Shown here in pieces: positions 26,813 to 35,865 of a stretch of 38,612 bases of DNA. The stretch is from assembly GCA_017608575.1 (NCBI GenBank), contig JAFCFP010000007.1:1-38612 (forward strand). The letters run 5' to 3'. Under the pieces are notes generated by a model. The model searched no databases and was not told the origin of the DNA. It saw only the letters and a program-made list of their open reading frames with translations. Within the stretch, counting starts at the first letter, position 1. Each line of letters begins with the position of its first letter. This stretch comes from Candidatus Iainarchaeum sp. (lineage in GTDB: Archaea > Iainarchaeota > Iainarchaeia > Iainarchaeales > DTGL01). Both the position numbers and the translations under genes were made by a program.

Positions 26813-29785
26813 ATGAAAGGTCTAAATGTAAAGAAACTGGTGGCCTTAGGAGCTGGTGCAGCCCTTGTTGGAGCAGCATTGGCGCCTTTAGCAACCGCAA
26901 TTGACCTCCAGAAATCTGACCTTGTCAATTCACAGGGACAGATAGCAGTGGACATTGTAGTTGCAAGCAATGCAGGAATAACCGATGTCCTTTGGGGTGG
27001 CAATATTGCCGCAAAGGTCGCCCAATTGGGTGTTGCAGAAACACCAGTAACAGTAGAAAAAGCCTGGGCTGAAGGAGTTAACCTCGGCGAAGAAACAACA
27101 GTTGACGTAGAGCCAACAGACTTAAGCGTTGACCTTGCAATAGGTGGAACAACAACCACTTATTCAGAGGAAAGCAGCAAAACATACGAAACAGATACAC
27201 TGAATTCTACATCAGGAACAGCAGCAGAATGGATCAAGGAACTGACAAGCTCTCAGCTTTCCTTCCTGTACAACAGTACAGATAACTTCAAATACGAGGG
27301 AACAAACTACAGCCAAACAATAAAAGAAAAAATAGGAATTGAAGCAGACGCAAGGTTTGACTATGACAGGGTTGCAGTAGAAGACTTGGTTGTCTACTTG
27401 GATTCAGTTGGAGACTTCAACTACGAAATAACCTTCTCAAAAGGAATTCCAACAGACAACACATTGGCATCAGGTTATGATACAAGATTCCAAGACGGAG
27501 ACAACGACAACATAAGAGTGCCTTGGTTTGGTGAAACCTACACTGTGTTCAATGCACAGAACGGCACTTCCTCAAACTATTCCAAGTCAGAAATAACCCT
27601 TGTAAAAGACTCAGGAAAAGTAACATACTATGCAGGAGAAGAAATCACTGGCTTGCAAGGAAAAGGAGACTATGCTGGAGAAGAACTCAAAGTAGTGCTG
27701 GACTCAGTGTATGAAACATCACAGGGAGCAACCTACCAGGCAAGATGGTCACTCTACAAGGCAGACGACGACGTTGCAACAGCAACACCAATTGACACTC
27801 AGACGCTTGGTACAGGAGTTTTCCTTGAAGACAACTTCTTAAGTGGAGATGTGCTGGACACATCATTGTACATTGAAACAATCGGTGTTGAAAAAACAGG
27901 AGACCAAAGAGGATTTGCAACAATAACAAAAGGAGACGACTTGATTAAAATCGTTGACAACGCACAATATCCATACTCTGCCTCTGACACAGACACAACC
28001 AATGACTATTGGAAAGCAGAACTCGTTGAAGGCACAACTTCAAACCCGGATGTCAACGTAATAAACAAAATAACAATCTACAACAACATAACCCTCTGGG
28101 ACCAGGACAATCCAGTGTATGCAGGCAGCGGTTGGGCTTTGACTAAAACAAAAGCAGAAGTTGACGACGGCAAACTGAACCATGCAGTGTTCTTGGATGG
28201 AGAAGAAGATACGCCTGGATACGGTTATGCAGAGGTTGTTTTCGATGGATGGAAAGGCGGTGAAGACACTACAACCATTGAAATAGGAAATGGTGAAGTC
28301 CACTATTGGGACACAGGTGACACAGAGCACAACATTCCATTCTATGAAAAACTCAAAATGTCCACTACAGAGAGAACATTCACAATCGACAGTCAGACAT
28401 TCTATTACAGGTGTAACAAGACAGACAAAAACATTTTGCTCGGTGGAGACAACAACTACCTCAACAGCCAATTGATTGGATTTGGCGGCTCGGACACAAA
28501 CATCTATGACTCAACAGCTGGCTATGTGAACCTCGGGCTGAAAGCAGGGGAAACAGGAACAACAACAGTTGATCTAAACGGGTTTTCGTATATCTGCACA
28601 CACACCTTTGGTGCGAGCACTTGGAATTGTGCAGTAGACGGAAACTGTGAATTTGCAAAAGTAACCTTTAGTTCAGCTTCAACAGGTGACTACATTGGAA
28701 CAGTAACAGCTGGTTCAAGGACAAAATACCCAACATTCTACTACGACGACGGAAACACAGATGCATATGCAAGCCAGAGAGCAACTGTTGCATTGACTGG
28801 TTCAGGAGTAAACGACCAAACATACCACTATGCCTTTATTGGCATGGAATCAACATACGACAACTTCTGGTTGTTGTTGGATGATTCGACGAACTTTGCA
28901 GTGCAGTACAACAAGGATGTTGCCTTTGTTGGAACAGACACAGATGAAGACGGACCAGCATCGCCTGAAGCAACATACTATCTCCCAGACATAACAGAAC
29001 TTGGCGGAGACCCTTCAGACAACACATTCTATGTGGCAACCTTCAACATTAACCAGGACGGCGGTGGCTACGATGGCAATACATACATTGACACATCAAC
29101 CGACAACATACTGGTATTGCCAAACAACAACTTGAAGTATTACATAGACTTCAACTTCTTGAACGGAACATGGACTCTGAGGGCTGACACTCCAGCCAAC
29201 TACATGGCAAAGGCTTACTCTGACTACGGAGCAAAATACGACGTGTCAGACGCTACAAAGCTCACAGCAGTGATTCCACAGAACCAGTACAAGTTGAAGA
29301 TGGCTATAATAGGAAAGGGCACTACAACAACCACTACAGCTGAGGAATCCTTTGAAGGAGTAAAGGAAGGCGAAACAGTTACTACCTCTAACGGAACAGA
29401 AATAACCGTTTCAAAGATAAATTACACGCCTGGAAGCTTTACTTACACCCCAGCTGGAGTGACTCTGGACGATGTAGTTGTAACACCAACTCCAAGTGCA
29501 GCAGTTACAGTGGTTCCGGTTGGAACACTGTTAAAGACAGACAACGAAGCCATGGGCAGCGGAAAGACACACATCATCATTGGTGGATACAAGAAGAACG
29601 CTTTGGCAAAGGGAAAGGTTGTTGACAGCCTTGGAACAAAGATTGAAGAGGCATTGACAACCAAAGGAGATTACATCGCAGACAAGCTGCCAGACGGTGA
29701 CTTCCTGTTGGCTGGTTACACAGCTGCAGACACTGAGACAGCTTGTGCAGAGTTCGTTGACGCCCTTGAAGCGTTGCTCGGCTGA
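26813..29785 (+). CDS. S-layer protein (methanococcal-type S_layer family)
   Basis: Signal peptide VKKLVALGAGAALVGAALAPLATA, IAVDIVVASNAGITDVLWGGNIAAKVAQL, C-terminal THIIIGGYKKNALAKG...DGDFLLAGYTAADTETACAEFVDAL; RBS GAGGTGA before ATG. Confidence 0.9.
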   Translation: MKGLNVKKLVALGAGAALVGAALAPLATAIDLQKSDLVNSQGQIAVDIVVASNAGITDVLWGGNIAAKVAQLGVAETPVTVEKAWAEGVNLGEETTVDVEPTDLSVDLAIGGTTTTYSEESSKTYETDTLNSTSGTAAEWIKELTSSQLSFLYNSTDNFKYEGTNYSQTIKEKIGIEADARFDYDRVAVEDLVVYLDSVGDFNYEITFSKGIPTDNTLASGYDTRFQDGDNDNIRVPWFGETYTVFNAQNGTSSNYSKSEITLVKDSGKVTYYAGEEITGLQGKGDYAGEELKVVLDSVYETSQGATYQARWSLYKADDDVATATPIDTQTLGTGVFLEDNFLSGDVLDTSLYIETIGVEKTGDQRGFATITKGDDLIKIVDNAQYPYSASDTDTTNDYWKAELVEGTTSNPDVNVINKITIYNNITLWDQDNPVYAGSGWALTKTKAEVDDGKLNHAVFLDGEEDTPGYGYAEVVFDGWKGGEDTTTIEIGNGEVHYWDTGDTEHNIPFYEKLKMSTTERTFTIDSQTFYYRCNKTDKNILLGGDNNYLNSQLIGFGGSDTNIYDSTAGYVNLGLKAGETGTTTVDLNGFSYICTHTFGASTWNCAVDGNCEFAKVTFSSASTGDYIGTVTAGSRTKYPTFYYDDGNTDAYASQRATVALTGSGVNDQTYHYAFIGMESTYDNFWLLLDDSTNFAVQYNKDVAFVGTDTDEDGPASPEATYYLPDITELGGDPSDNTFYVATFNINQDGGGYDGNTYIDTSTDNILVLPNNNLKYYIDFNFLNGTWTLRADTPANYMAKAYSDYGAKYDVSDATKLTAVIPQNQYKLKMAIIGKGTTTTTTAEESFEGVKEGETVTTSNGTEITVSKINYTPGSFTYTPAGVTLDDVVVTPTPSAAVTVVPVGTLLKTDNEAMGSGKTHIIIGGYKKNALAKGKVVDSLGTKIEEALTTKGDYIADKLPDGDFLLAGYTAADTETACAEFVDALEALLG

Positions 29786-29793
29786 AATTGAAG

Positions 29794-29832
29794 AAAGGGT
29801 TTTCCAACCCTTTTTTCTTTCTTTTTTTTTAT
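29794..29832 (+). terminator. Intrinsic terminator-like hairpin plus long U tract after S-layer gene
   Basis: AAAGGGTT-TTCC-AACCCTTT stem followed by long T-rich tract. Confidence 0.8.
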
Positions 29833-29864
29833 TTTTTTCTATGCTCTATTCATAGGTGTATTTA

Positions 29865-30491
29865 ATGGAAAAGAAGATTGCTAGAATTTTGGTTCTATTG
29901 ATTGTTTTTTTGTTAATTTCTGTTTCTGTTTTTTATTTTCTCACCGCCAAAAAAAGCACAAGAAAATTCGAACAATTTAAGAACGGAGTGCTTTTTACTT
30001 CCGATACAAATGAACCGATTGAATTATTAAAGAATTTTTCAAAAAAAGAGACTTTTTTTATTTCGCCCCAGCTTACAATGGAGAATTCAACACTGAATTC
30101 TGAAATATCCAACAATTTTTTTCTGCCAGCAATAGTTGTTATTGCCGGCAATGACAAGAATGCTGTTACGCTTGGAAGGGTTTATTCTGATTCAATGCTT
30201 TTGGTTTGTGAAACAAATATGGGCAACCCCAAGACAAGGATTTCAATTACAAAAGAGGACTGCCTTTCTTTTTTAAAGGAGAAAGACGCGGTTGCCATTT
30301 TGGTGGATTTTCCCAGTGAGAGCAATGCGCTTGATGAAGTGTTTGTTGGAGAGAACTTTGTGGAAATAAAAGCAAAGAGTTTTGCTTCATTGAATTTGAT
30401 GACGATTGCCTTGCTGGAAGAAATGTTTCCAAATGCCAGAAAGGTAATTGATTCATCCAATGAAAGAGTAGGGGGCCTGGGTTTTGGCTGA
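29865..30491 (+). CDS. Hypothetical protein with N-terminal TM anchor
   Basis: ILVLLIVFLLISVSVFYFL TM then soluble domain; overlaps the next ORF by a few nt. Confidence 0.7.
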   Translation: MEKKIARILVLLIVFLLISVSVFYFLTAKKSTRKFEQFKNGVLFTSDTNEPIELLKNFSKKETFFISPQLTMENSTLNSEISNNFFLPAIVVIAGNDKNAVTLGRVYSDSMLLVCETNMGNPKTRISITKEDCLSFLKEKDAVAILVDFPSESNALDEVFVGENFVEIKAKSFASLNLMTIALLEEMFPNARKVIDSSNERVGGLGFG

Positions 30492-31515
30492 AATGCCTAA
30501 ACAAGGGCATTTGGTTAATGCTTTTCTTTTCCTTCTTTTTATTTTTGCAATTCTTTTTGTTATAACGTGGCTTACAAGGGCTCACACTGAACTTTTTGCA
30601 GCGAACCTTTTCTTTCTTGCTTTGGCTGTTGTTTTCTTTCTTTTGTCTGTTTTTGTGTGGATTGTTTCATGGGCTTTTCTCATTAAAAGAAGCCATAATG
30701 TTTCCTATAAAAAAATGCTTGTAATTGGTTTTTCTTCAATGTATGGCAGCATTAGTCCAGTTCAGCTTGGAGCCGAGGCCTTGCGCAGTTTTAGGCTTAA
30801 AAAACAGTGCAGTGTCCCGCTTACTGAAAGCATTGCCTCTGCAATGGTTGTAAAAGGATTAAAGTTTTTAACCCTTGGCTTTGTTTCCTCTGTATTAATT
30901 TTTTTGATTGTGTTCAATTACAAAACAGAGCCATTGCTCTTGATTTCCCTTTTTTCCGGGTTTTTTGTTGTGGTTGCTGCAACGCTTTTGTTTCTTCTTC
31001 CCTTAAAAAGAGGCATTGGTCTGCGAATAGCTTCTTTTTTTGCATTTTTGGGAAAAAAAGTGCATTTTTTTGGCTTGCTGGCTGGCTATTTTGAAAACTA
31101 TTCCAATTATCTGCAAAAGGTTTCATTTATTGAGTTTTCATGGGTTTTTTTTCTTTCGTTTTTCTCTTGGGTTCTCGAATTTTTAGCGTTTTATTGCATT
31201 TTTGTTGCACTTGGTTTTGGTGTTCCTTTTTTTTCAATGGTTTTCCTTTTTGTTCTTCTTGCAGTGATTGAAAGAACACCTTTCCTTCCGCGAGGCATAC
31301 TGTTGTTTGAATTAGCAGGGTTTGCCTTTCTTTCAATGCCTGCTTTGAGCGGATTGAGGCTTTCAATTGGAAAAATCGGTTCTTTTGTTGTTTTGTTTGA
31401 TTTTGTGAGGCTGGTTGTGCCAGCGCTTTTTTCAATTCTTTTTTATTCTGCCATCAAATTGAAACAAACAGGGCTGTCCAAAAAGAACAGTTTAAAATCA
31501 CGATTGCCCAAATGA
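30484..31515 (+). CDS. UPF0104 / lysylphosphatidylglycerol synthase TM-region family protein
   Basis: GFSSMYGSISPVQLGAEALRSFRLKKQCSVPLTESIASAMVVKGLKFLTLG pattern, multi-pass membrane protein. Confidence 0.8.
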   Translation: MAEMPKQGHLVNAFLFLLFIFAILFVITWLTRAHTELFAANLFFLALAVVFFLLSVFVWIVSWAFLIKRSHNVSYKKMLVIGFSSMYGSISPVQLGAEALRSFRLKKQCSVPLTESIASAMVVKGLKFLTLGFVSSVLIFLIVFNYKTEPLLLISLFSGFFVVVAATLLFLLPLKRGIGLRIASFFAFLGKKVHFFGLLAGYFENYSNYLQKVSFIEFSWVFFLSFFSWVLEFLAFYCIFVALGFGVPFFSMVFLFVLLAVIERTPFLPRGILLFELAGFAFLSMPALSGLRLSIGKIGSFVVLFDFVRLVVPALFSILFYSAIKLKQTGLSKKNSLKSRLPK

Positions 31516-32419
31516 TTGCCACTAAAACTGGCTCTTTTTTTGGACCAAGCAATGCAATGAGTATTTTTGCAAAATCGTATTTTTTTCTTCCCTTGTAATC
31601 AGGAATATCTATTTTTTTCTGGGCATTTAGTTTGTAGGGCTTTGTTTTTCTCTGGCTTGGATCTTTTGGGTTTGTCAGCATTTTCGCAATAAAGTCAACA
31701 ACGTGCGGCAAGAAGAAAAGAAAACTGAAAACCATTAACTTCCAGTTTCCCATAATTATCATTATTCCTGAAAGGGCTGAGCCAATCAAAAGTGTTCCGC
31801 TGTCCCCGGGAAAAACTTTTGCGGGATAAAAATTAAACACAAGTATTGAAAGTATTGTGCCGCTTATGATTAATGAAATTGGAAGCAATGGGCTTCCAGA
31901 AAAAAGCAACAAAAGTGAGAAAAAAACCGAAATAATAAAACCAGAGCCAATTTCCCAGCCGTTTAATCCCGCAAATGTGTTTTGAAAGCTTGCTGTGCCA
32001 GCTAAGTACAAGGCAGCAATGATTATGAGGGGGATTGGCTGAAAGTGAATTGCAGTGAAAGCAATTGAAATAATTGCAACCACGATTGCCCGCAGCCTCC
32101 AGCTCCTTGTTTTTCCGAGAAATTTTGGCTTTATGTCATCCATTAAACCAATTAATGCAAAAGCGGTTATTATTGCAAGCCATGAAGCTATGTTTGCAGC
32201 ATTTTCACTTAATGGTTTAATTGATATAGCAAAAAGCGAGAGTGCAATAATTGGAATCAGCATTGAAATGCCAACGCTTTCAGGAATTCTTGTTTCACTT
32301 GGTTTGTTGATGTCAACCCCAATAATTCCCTTTTTTTTGTTTATTTTTGCAACAAGCAAAACGCTTGCTATGCCGATTAAGAATGCTGGCAAAAACCAGG
32401 CAGCAATCAATTCCATCAT
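31454..32419 (-). CDS. GT4/MraY-type UDP-sugar:polyprenyl/dolichyl-phosphate sugar-phosphate transferase
   Basis: LIGLMDDIKPKFLGKTRSWRL, NTFAGLNGWEIGSG, NFYPAKVFPGDSGTLLIGSAL, HVVDFIAKML. Confidence 0.9.
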   Translation of the reverse strand: MMELIAAWFLPAFLIGIASVLLVAKINKKKGIIGVDINKPSETRIPESVGISMLIPIIALSLFAISIKPLSENAANIASWLAIITAFALIGLMDDIKPKFLGKTRSWRLRAIVVAIISIAFTAIHFQPIPLIIIAALYLAGTASFQNTFAGLNGWEIGSGFIISVFFSLLLLFSGSPLLPISLIISGTILSILVFNFYPAKVFPGDSGTLLIGSALSGIMIIMGNWKLMVFSFLFFLPHVVDFIAKMLTNPKDPSQRKTKPYKLNAQKKIDIPDYKGRKKYDFAKILIALLGPKKEPVLVAIIWAIVILNCSFWTALFVSI

Positions 32420-32473
32420 TCTTTTTTCTCCGATGAGTGAAACAAGCTAAAGTATTTGGGCAAAAAGATTTAA

Positions 32474-33712
32474 TTACGTTTCTGTTTGTTTCATTAGTTC
32501 GTCCAATAGCACTGTTGCATAAACGCCTTTTTCAAGAAAGAAGGATATTTTGCAATAGTTTTTTCCATCAAAGAATTCGTCTTTTCCAGTTTCAATCAAT
32601 TTTAGTTCTTTTGGCTTGAATAATATTTTTCTCCTCGCACCTTGGCACGAGCACTCTTTTATTTTTTTTACCTTGAAATCTGGAAAAGAGATTCCTTCTT
32701 TTTCCAGTATTTCTCTTTCAATTTCTCCTATTTTTCCAGGAGAATACTTGGAATTAAACCCTGGAATTAACCCCAAAGGAATTCCATCCTCTTGTGGTTC
32801 TCCTTCAATTGCTTCAAGCAATTGGTTTTCTATTCTTTTTTTTTTTTTTTTGTTGAACAAGTAGGATTGATATGCATGAGTGAACAAGAACCGTAGTCTC
32901 CTGGGAAGCAGATTGAATGCTCCGAAAAAATCTCGCTTGTTTGATGCCAAATAGTGAGCCATTGCTCTTTCGTATCGATATTTTAGTGGAAATTCTTTTT
33001 CCGCTTGCTTGAAGTTTAGTGTTTGAATTAAATGAAGCCTTGCCTTTTTTACCTCTGGTTCTTCTTTTTCGCTTTGAGCAGTAAGGTAAAGCATTACAGC
33101 GTTTTCAATGTTGCCTTTTATTATTTCTTTTCCAACCAAATGGCTTATTTGGCGAATTCCACCAAAGCGTTGTTGCCCAAAATAATTGGGAATTCCCTTT
33201 TTTATTTCATTGAAGGCTGTTTTAACCCTTTCAATTATTTCCCTTTCTTCAAGGTCAATGTCTCTTATTGTGATGGTGAAATAGTTTCCCTTTAATTCTC
33301 CCAAATCAATTCCTTTATCACTGAAGCAAGGATTCTTGAGCACGAGTCCTTGCATTGAAAAATTTTCAATCCTTTCCTTTTTTGGTTTGTAAATGCTTAT
33401 CCGCTGACAGGTTATTGCACGCTTGTCTTTTAAGCCAGCATAGCCAATGCTTTTTTGGCTTGTGTGCATAAAACGCGCAATTTTTTTGACTGCAAGGTTT
33501 GTTTCAATGTTCTTTTTCTCCATTTCAAGTAGTAAAAAATCCTTGCCGTTTTCAGGCAGGGATAATTTTTCAAATTCTTTTTTTCCATTGAGTAAAAATT
33601 CAACTGCGCATTTTTTGCCATCAGTTGTCATTTCTTCCACAACAAAATCCGAATAGCGCCTTTTTATTTTTCCGTCGATTCCCTTCGCTTTTGTGAAAAA
33701 TTTTTTATCCAT
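32474..33712 (-). CDS. truD: tRNA pseudouridine(13) synthase TruD
   Basis: IKRRYSDFVVEE, FMHTSQKSIGYAGLKDKRAITCQRIS, NYFGQQRFG; ATG at 33712 preferred. Confidence 0.92.
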   Translation of the reverse strand: MDKKFFTKAKGIDGKIKRRYSDFVVEEMTTDGKKCAVEFLLNGKKEFEKLSLPENGKDFLLLEMEKKNIETNLAVKKIARFMHTSQKSIGYAGLKDKRAITCQRISIYKPKKERIENFSMQGLVLKNPCFSDKGIDLGELKGNYFTITIRDIDLEEREIIERVKTAFNEIKKGIPNYFGQQRFGGIRQISHLVGKEIIKGNIENAVMLYLTAQSEKEEPEVKKARLHLIQTLNFKQAEKEFPLKYRYERAMAHYLASNKRDFFGAFNLLPRRLRFLFTHAYQSYLFNKKKKKRIENQLLEAIEGEPQEDGIPLGLIPGFNSKYSPGKIGEIEREILEKEGISFPDFKVKKIKECSCQGARRKILFKPKELKLIETGKDEFFDGKNYCKISFFLEKGVYATVLLDELMKQTET

Positions 33713-33722
33713 TGCCAAGCGC

Positions 33723-34946
33723 CTATTTGAATCTGAGAATTGCCCCAATGCCGCCAAATCCCTTGAGGAATTCCTTGCCTTCCTCTGTTTCAGTGCTGAT
33801 AATTTTTGTTTTTGCTCCGATTTTTTCTGCTTTTTCCATTAAATAATCAATGTAATCCATTTCCTCATAGGCTTCCATTTCGTTCCCACAAGAGTGTCAT
33901 TCTGCTTTTTGTTCATTGTTTTCAAAAACGCGTGTTTCTTTTTTTCCACAATTAGGGCATTCAAAGTGTACAACTCTTTTTTCCAGTTCTTCGCTTAAAA
34001 TCAGGGTTTTTACTTTGCCCATTTCCAGTGCTTCAATTACTTCCTTTTCACCATAAACAGCCAAACCTGTTTTTATAATGTTTTTAAGGAATTCTTCCAT
34101 TATTTCTTTTTCACGGATTATTGCAGTATTGCGTAGTAAATCCCTGCTTTTGTTGATTGCCTCTCTTACACCGCTTTCATCTGTATAAGAAGTGCTAATC
34201 CTTCCAATGATTTTTTTACGCAGTCTATCATCCAACAATTCTGTTTCAAGAAAGTAATCCTTTGTAATGCCTGGACCGGCAACAATTATTCCCTTCAATT
34301 TGTCCAATTCTTTTAAGAACGCCTGGTTTGCTTTTTCGCTGACACTTGCATAAAAGTCATGCTCTGCTTCATGCCTCAATCGTTCAAACCTGTGTGCTGA
34401 TTGACCGCCTGCACGTATTTTTCCTGGCACACGACTTTTAAATTGTCCAATTATTTCATAGCGCGTCCCCGCCAAAAGTGCCAGCGTGGCCTCATTTTTG
34501 TCGATTACAATTATTCCATAGGATTCCGTTGGCTTCATCATTTTTTCCAATGGCTCAAGATAGAACTCTGAATCACACCAGTAAAGTTTTGTTTCCAGTT
34601 TTTGAATTGGGCGAACTGTGAACAGTTTAATGTCTGTCTTGCCTTCCGTTCGCGAAATGTTTCCGCAAAAGACAGCGAGCCCTGTTTGTGGTAGCTCGAA
34701 GTCAATTCTTTTAAGAAAATTGATTATTTTTTTAAGTGCAGCTTGAACGTTCTTTCTTGTCTTTGGATCTTTTATGTTTGAGCTCTGGCTCATTTCCTCT
34801 GTTAACTGGGATGTAAGACTGCTTCTGTCAGTGCCGAACGGAATGAGAACTGAAATCAATTCAGTGCCAGAGCCTTTCATTGCCTTTAGTTTTTTTACCT
34901 TTTTTGCAAAAATTGTTCTTTCTGCGCTTTTATCTGATTCCTTCAT
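33723..34946 (-). CDS. prf1: Peptide chain release factor aRF1 with in-frame UGA (codon 33897-33899) before the last 57 codons
   Basis: NIKD (NIKS position), YWCDSEF, GKIRAGGQSAHRFERLRHEAEHDFY (GGQ); zinc-ribbon CPNCG...[UGA]HSCG; same-frame extension ...IISTETEEGKEFLKGFGGIGAILRFK-TAG. Confidence 0.9.
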
Positions 34947-35047
34947 AAAACCACTTTGATGCTTTTTTTTCCATTAGAAAAGATTTATAATAGTGGAAAT
35001 CATAATATTATAGAATTTAATATTTTTTAAGCCAAATGAATTAAAAG

Positions 35048-35860
35048 GTGTTGCAATTGTTTGATGAGGATTTCTTCAAAATGTACAATGAGAACAATGA
35101 AGAGCAGGAAAAAAAGGATGAATCAATTGAAACAGTGTCTTTTCCTGTTTATGATGAATCAAAGCTTTTTGTTTTAAGCGTTGGCGGTTCACTGATCGCA
35201 CCCGAAAAACCAGACAGCGCTTTTCTTTCCAAGTTTTCCCTTTCATTGAATAGCTTAATGGAGCGCGGCTACCGTTTTGCAATCGTTGCAGGAGGCGGCC
35301 GCATTGGAAGAAATTACATTGCTGCAGCCAAAACCCTTGGAACCAATAATTATTCACTGGACCTTCTTGGAATTGCTGTCACAAGGGTTAATGCACTGCT
35401 TTTAATACAGGCATTGGAAAACGCTTATCCAGGGGTTTTGACAGACATTCAAAGCTCAAAACAAGTGCTTTCAATGGGAAAAATCCCTGTTTTCGGTGGA
35501 CTGTTGCCCGGCATCACCACTGACGCGGTTGCTGCACTGCTTGCAGAATTTCTTAAAGCGGATTATGTTAATTTGACCAATGTTGATGGCATTTATTCAG
35601 CTGACCCAAAAACAAAGCCAAATGCAAAATTTTACCCTGAATTAAGCCATGATAGACTAATTGGATTAATGCAGGTTGCTGAATCAAAGCCGGGCCAAAA
35701 CCTTGTACTAGATTTGCCTTGCTGTTATATTTTAAAGCGTTCAAGAATTCGCGGAATTGTTTTAAATGGCTCTGATCTATCAAACTTTGAAAGAGCCATT
35801 GAGGGCAGCGAATTCAAGGGCACAGTAATAAAGGCAACAGAAAAAGAAAGCACTGAATAA
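35048..35860 (+). CDS. pyrH: Uridylate kinase (amino acid kinase fold, archaeal type)
   Basis: LFVLSVGGSLIAPEKPD, AIVAGGGRIGRNYIAAAK, GGLLPGITTDAVAALLAEFLKADYVNLTNVDGIYSADPKT; GTG start, precise start uncertain. Confidence 0.88.
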   Translation: MLQLFDEDFFKMYNENNEEQEKKDESIETVSFPVYDESKLFVLSVGGSLIAPEKPDSAFLSKFSLSLNSLMERGYRFAIVAGGGRIGRNYIAAAKTLGTNNYSLDLLGIAVTRVNALLLIQALENAYPGVLTDIQSSKQVLSMGKIPVFGGLLPGITTDAVAALLAEFLKADYVNLTNVDGIYSADPKTKPNAKFYPELSHDRLIGLMQVAESKPGQNLVLDLPCCYILKRSRIRGIVLNGSDLSNFERAIEGSEFKGTVIKATEKESTE

Positions 35861-35865
35861 TGCCT

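Noticed and set aside
28040-28471. Minus-strand ORFs inside the S-layer gene
   Set aside because: Antisense to a clear S-layer coding frame, with no start context or family resemblance.
33723-33899. prfB-like programmed +1 frameshift
   Set aside because: The downstream conserved tail is in the same frame as the upstream ORF, and there is no slippery CUU-UGA or upstream SD-like element.
33723-34946. Genome-wide reassignment of UGA to a sense codon as explanation for the aRF1 UGA
   Set aside because: Many well-defined genes in this window end at UGA in the expected place (lonB, S-layer, priL, priS, PCNA1, RNase Z, AmrS), so UGA is a normal stop.
34947-35047. SECIS element near aRF1
   Set aside because: The short flanking intergenic regions are very AT-rich, and no convincing archaeal SECIS stem could be seen by eye. 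Sec remains only an alternative.
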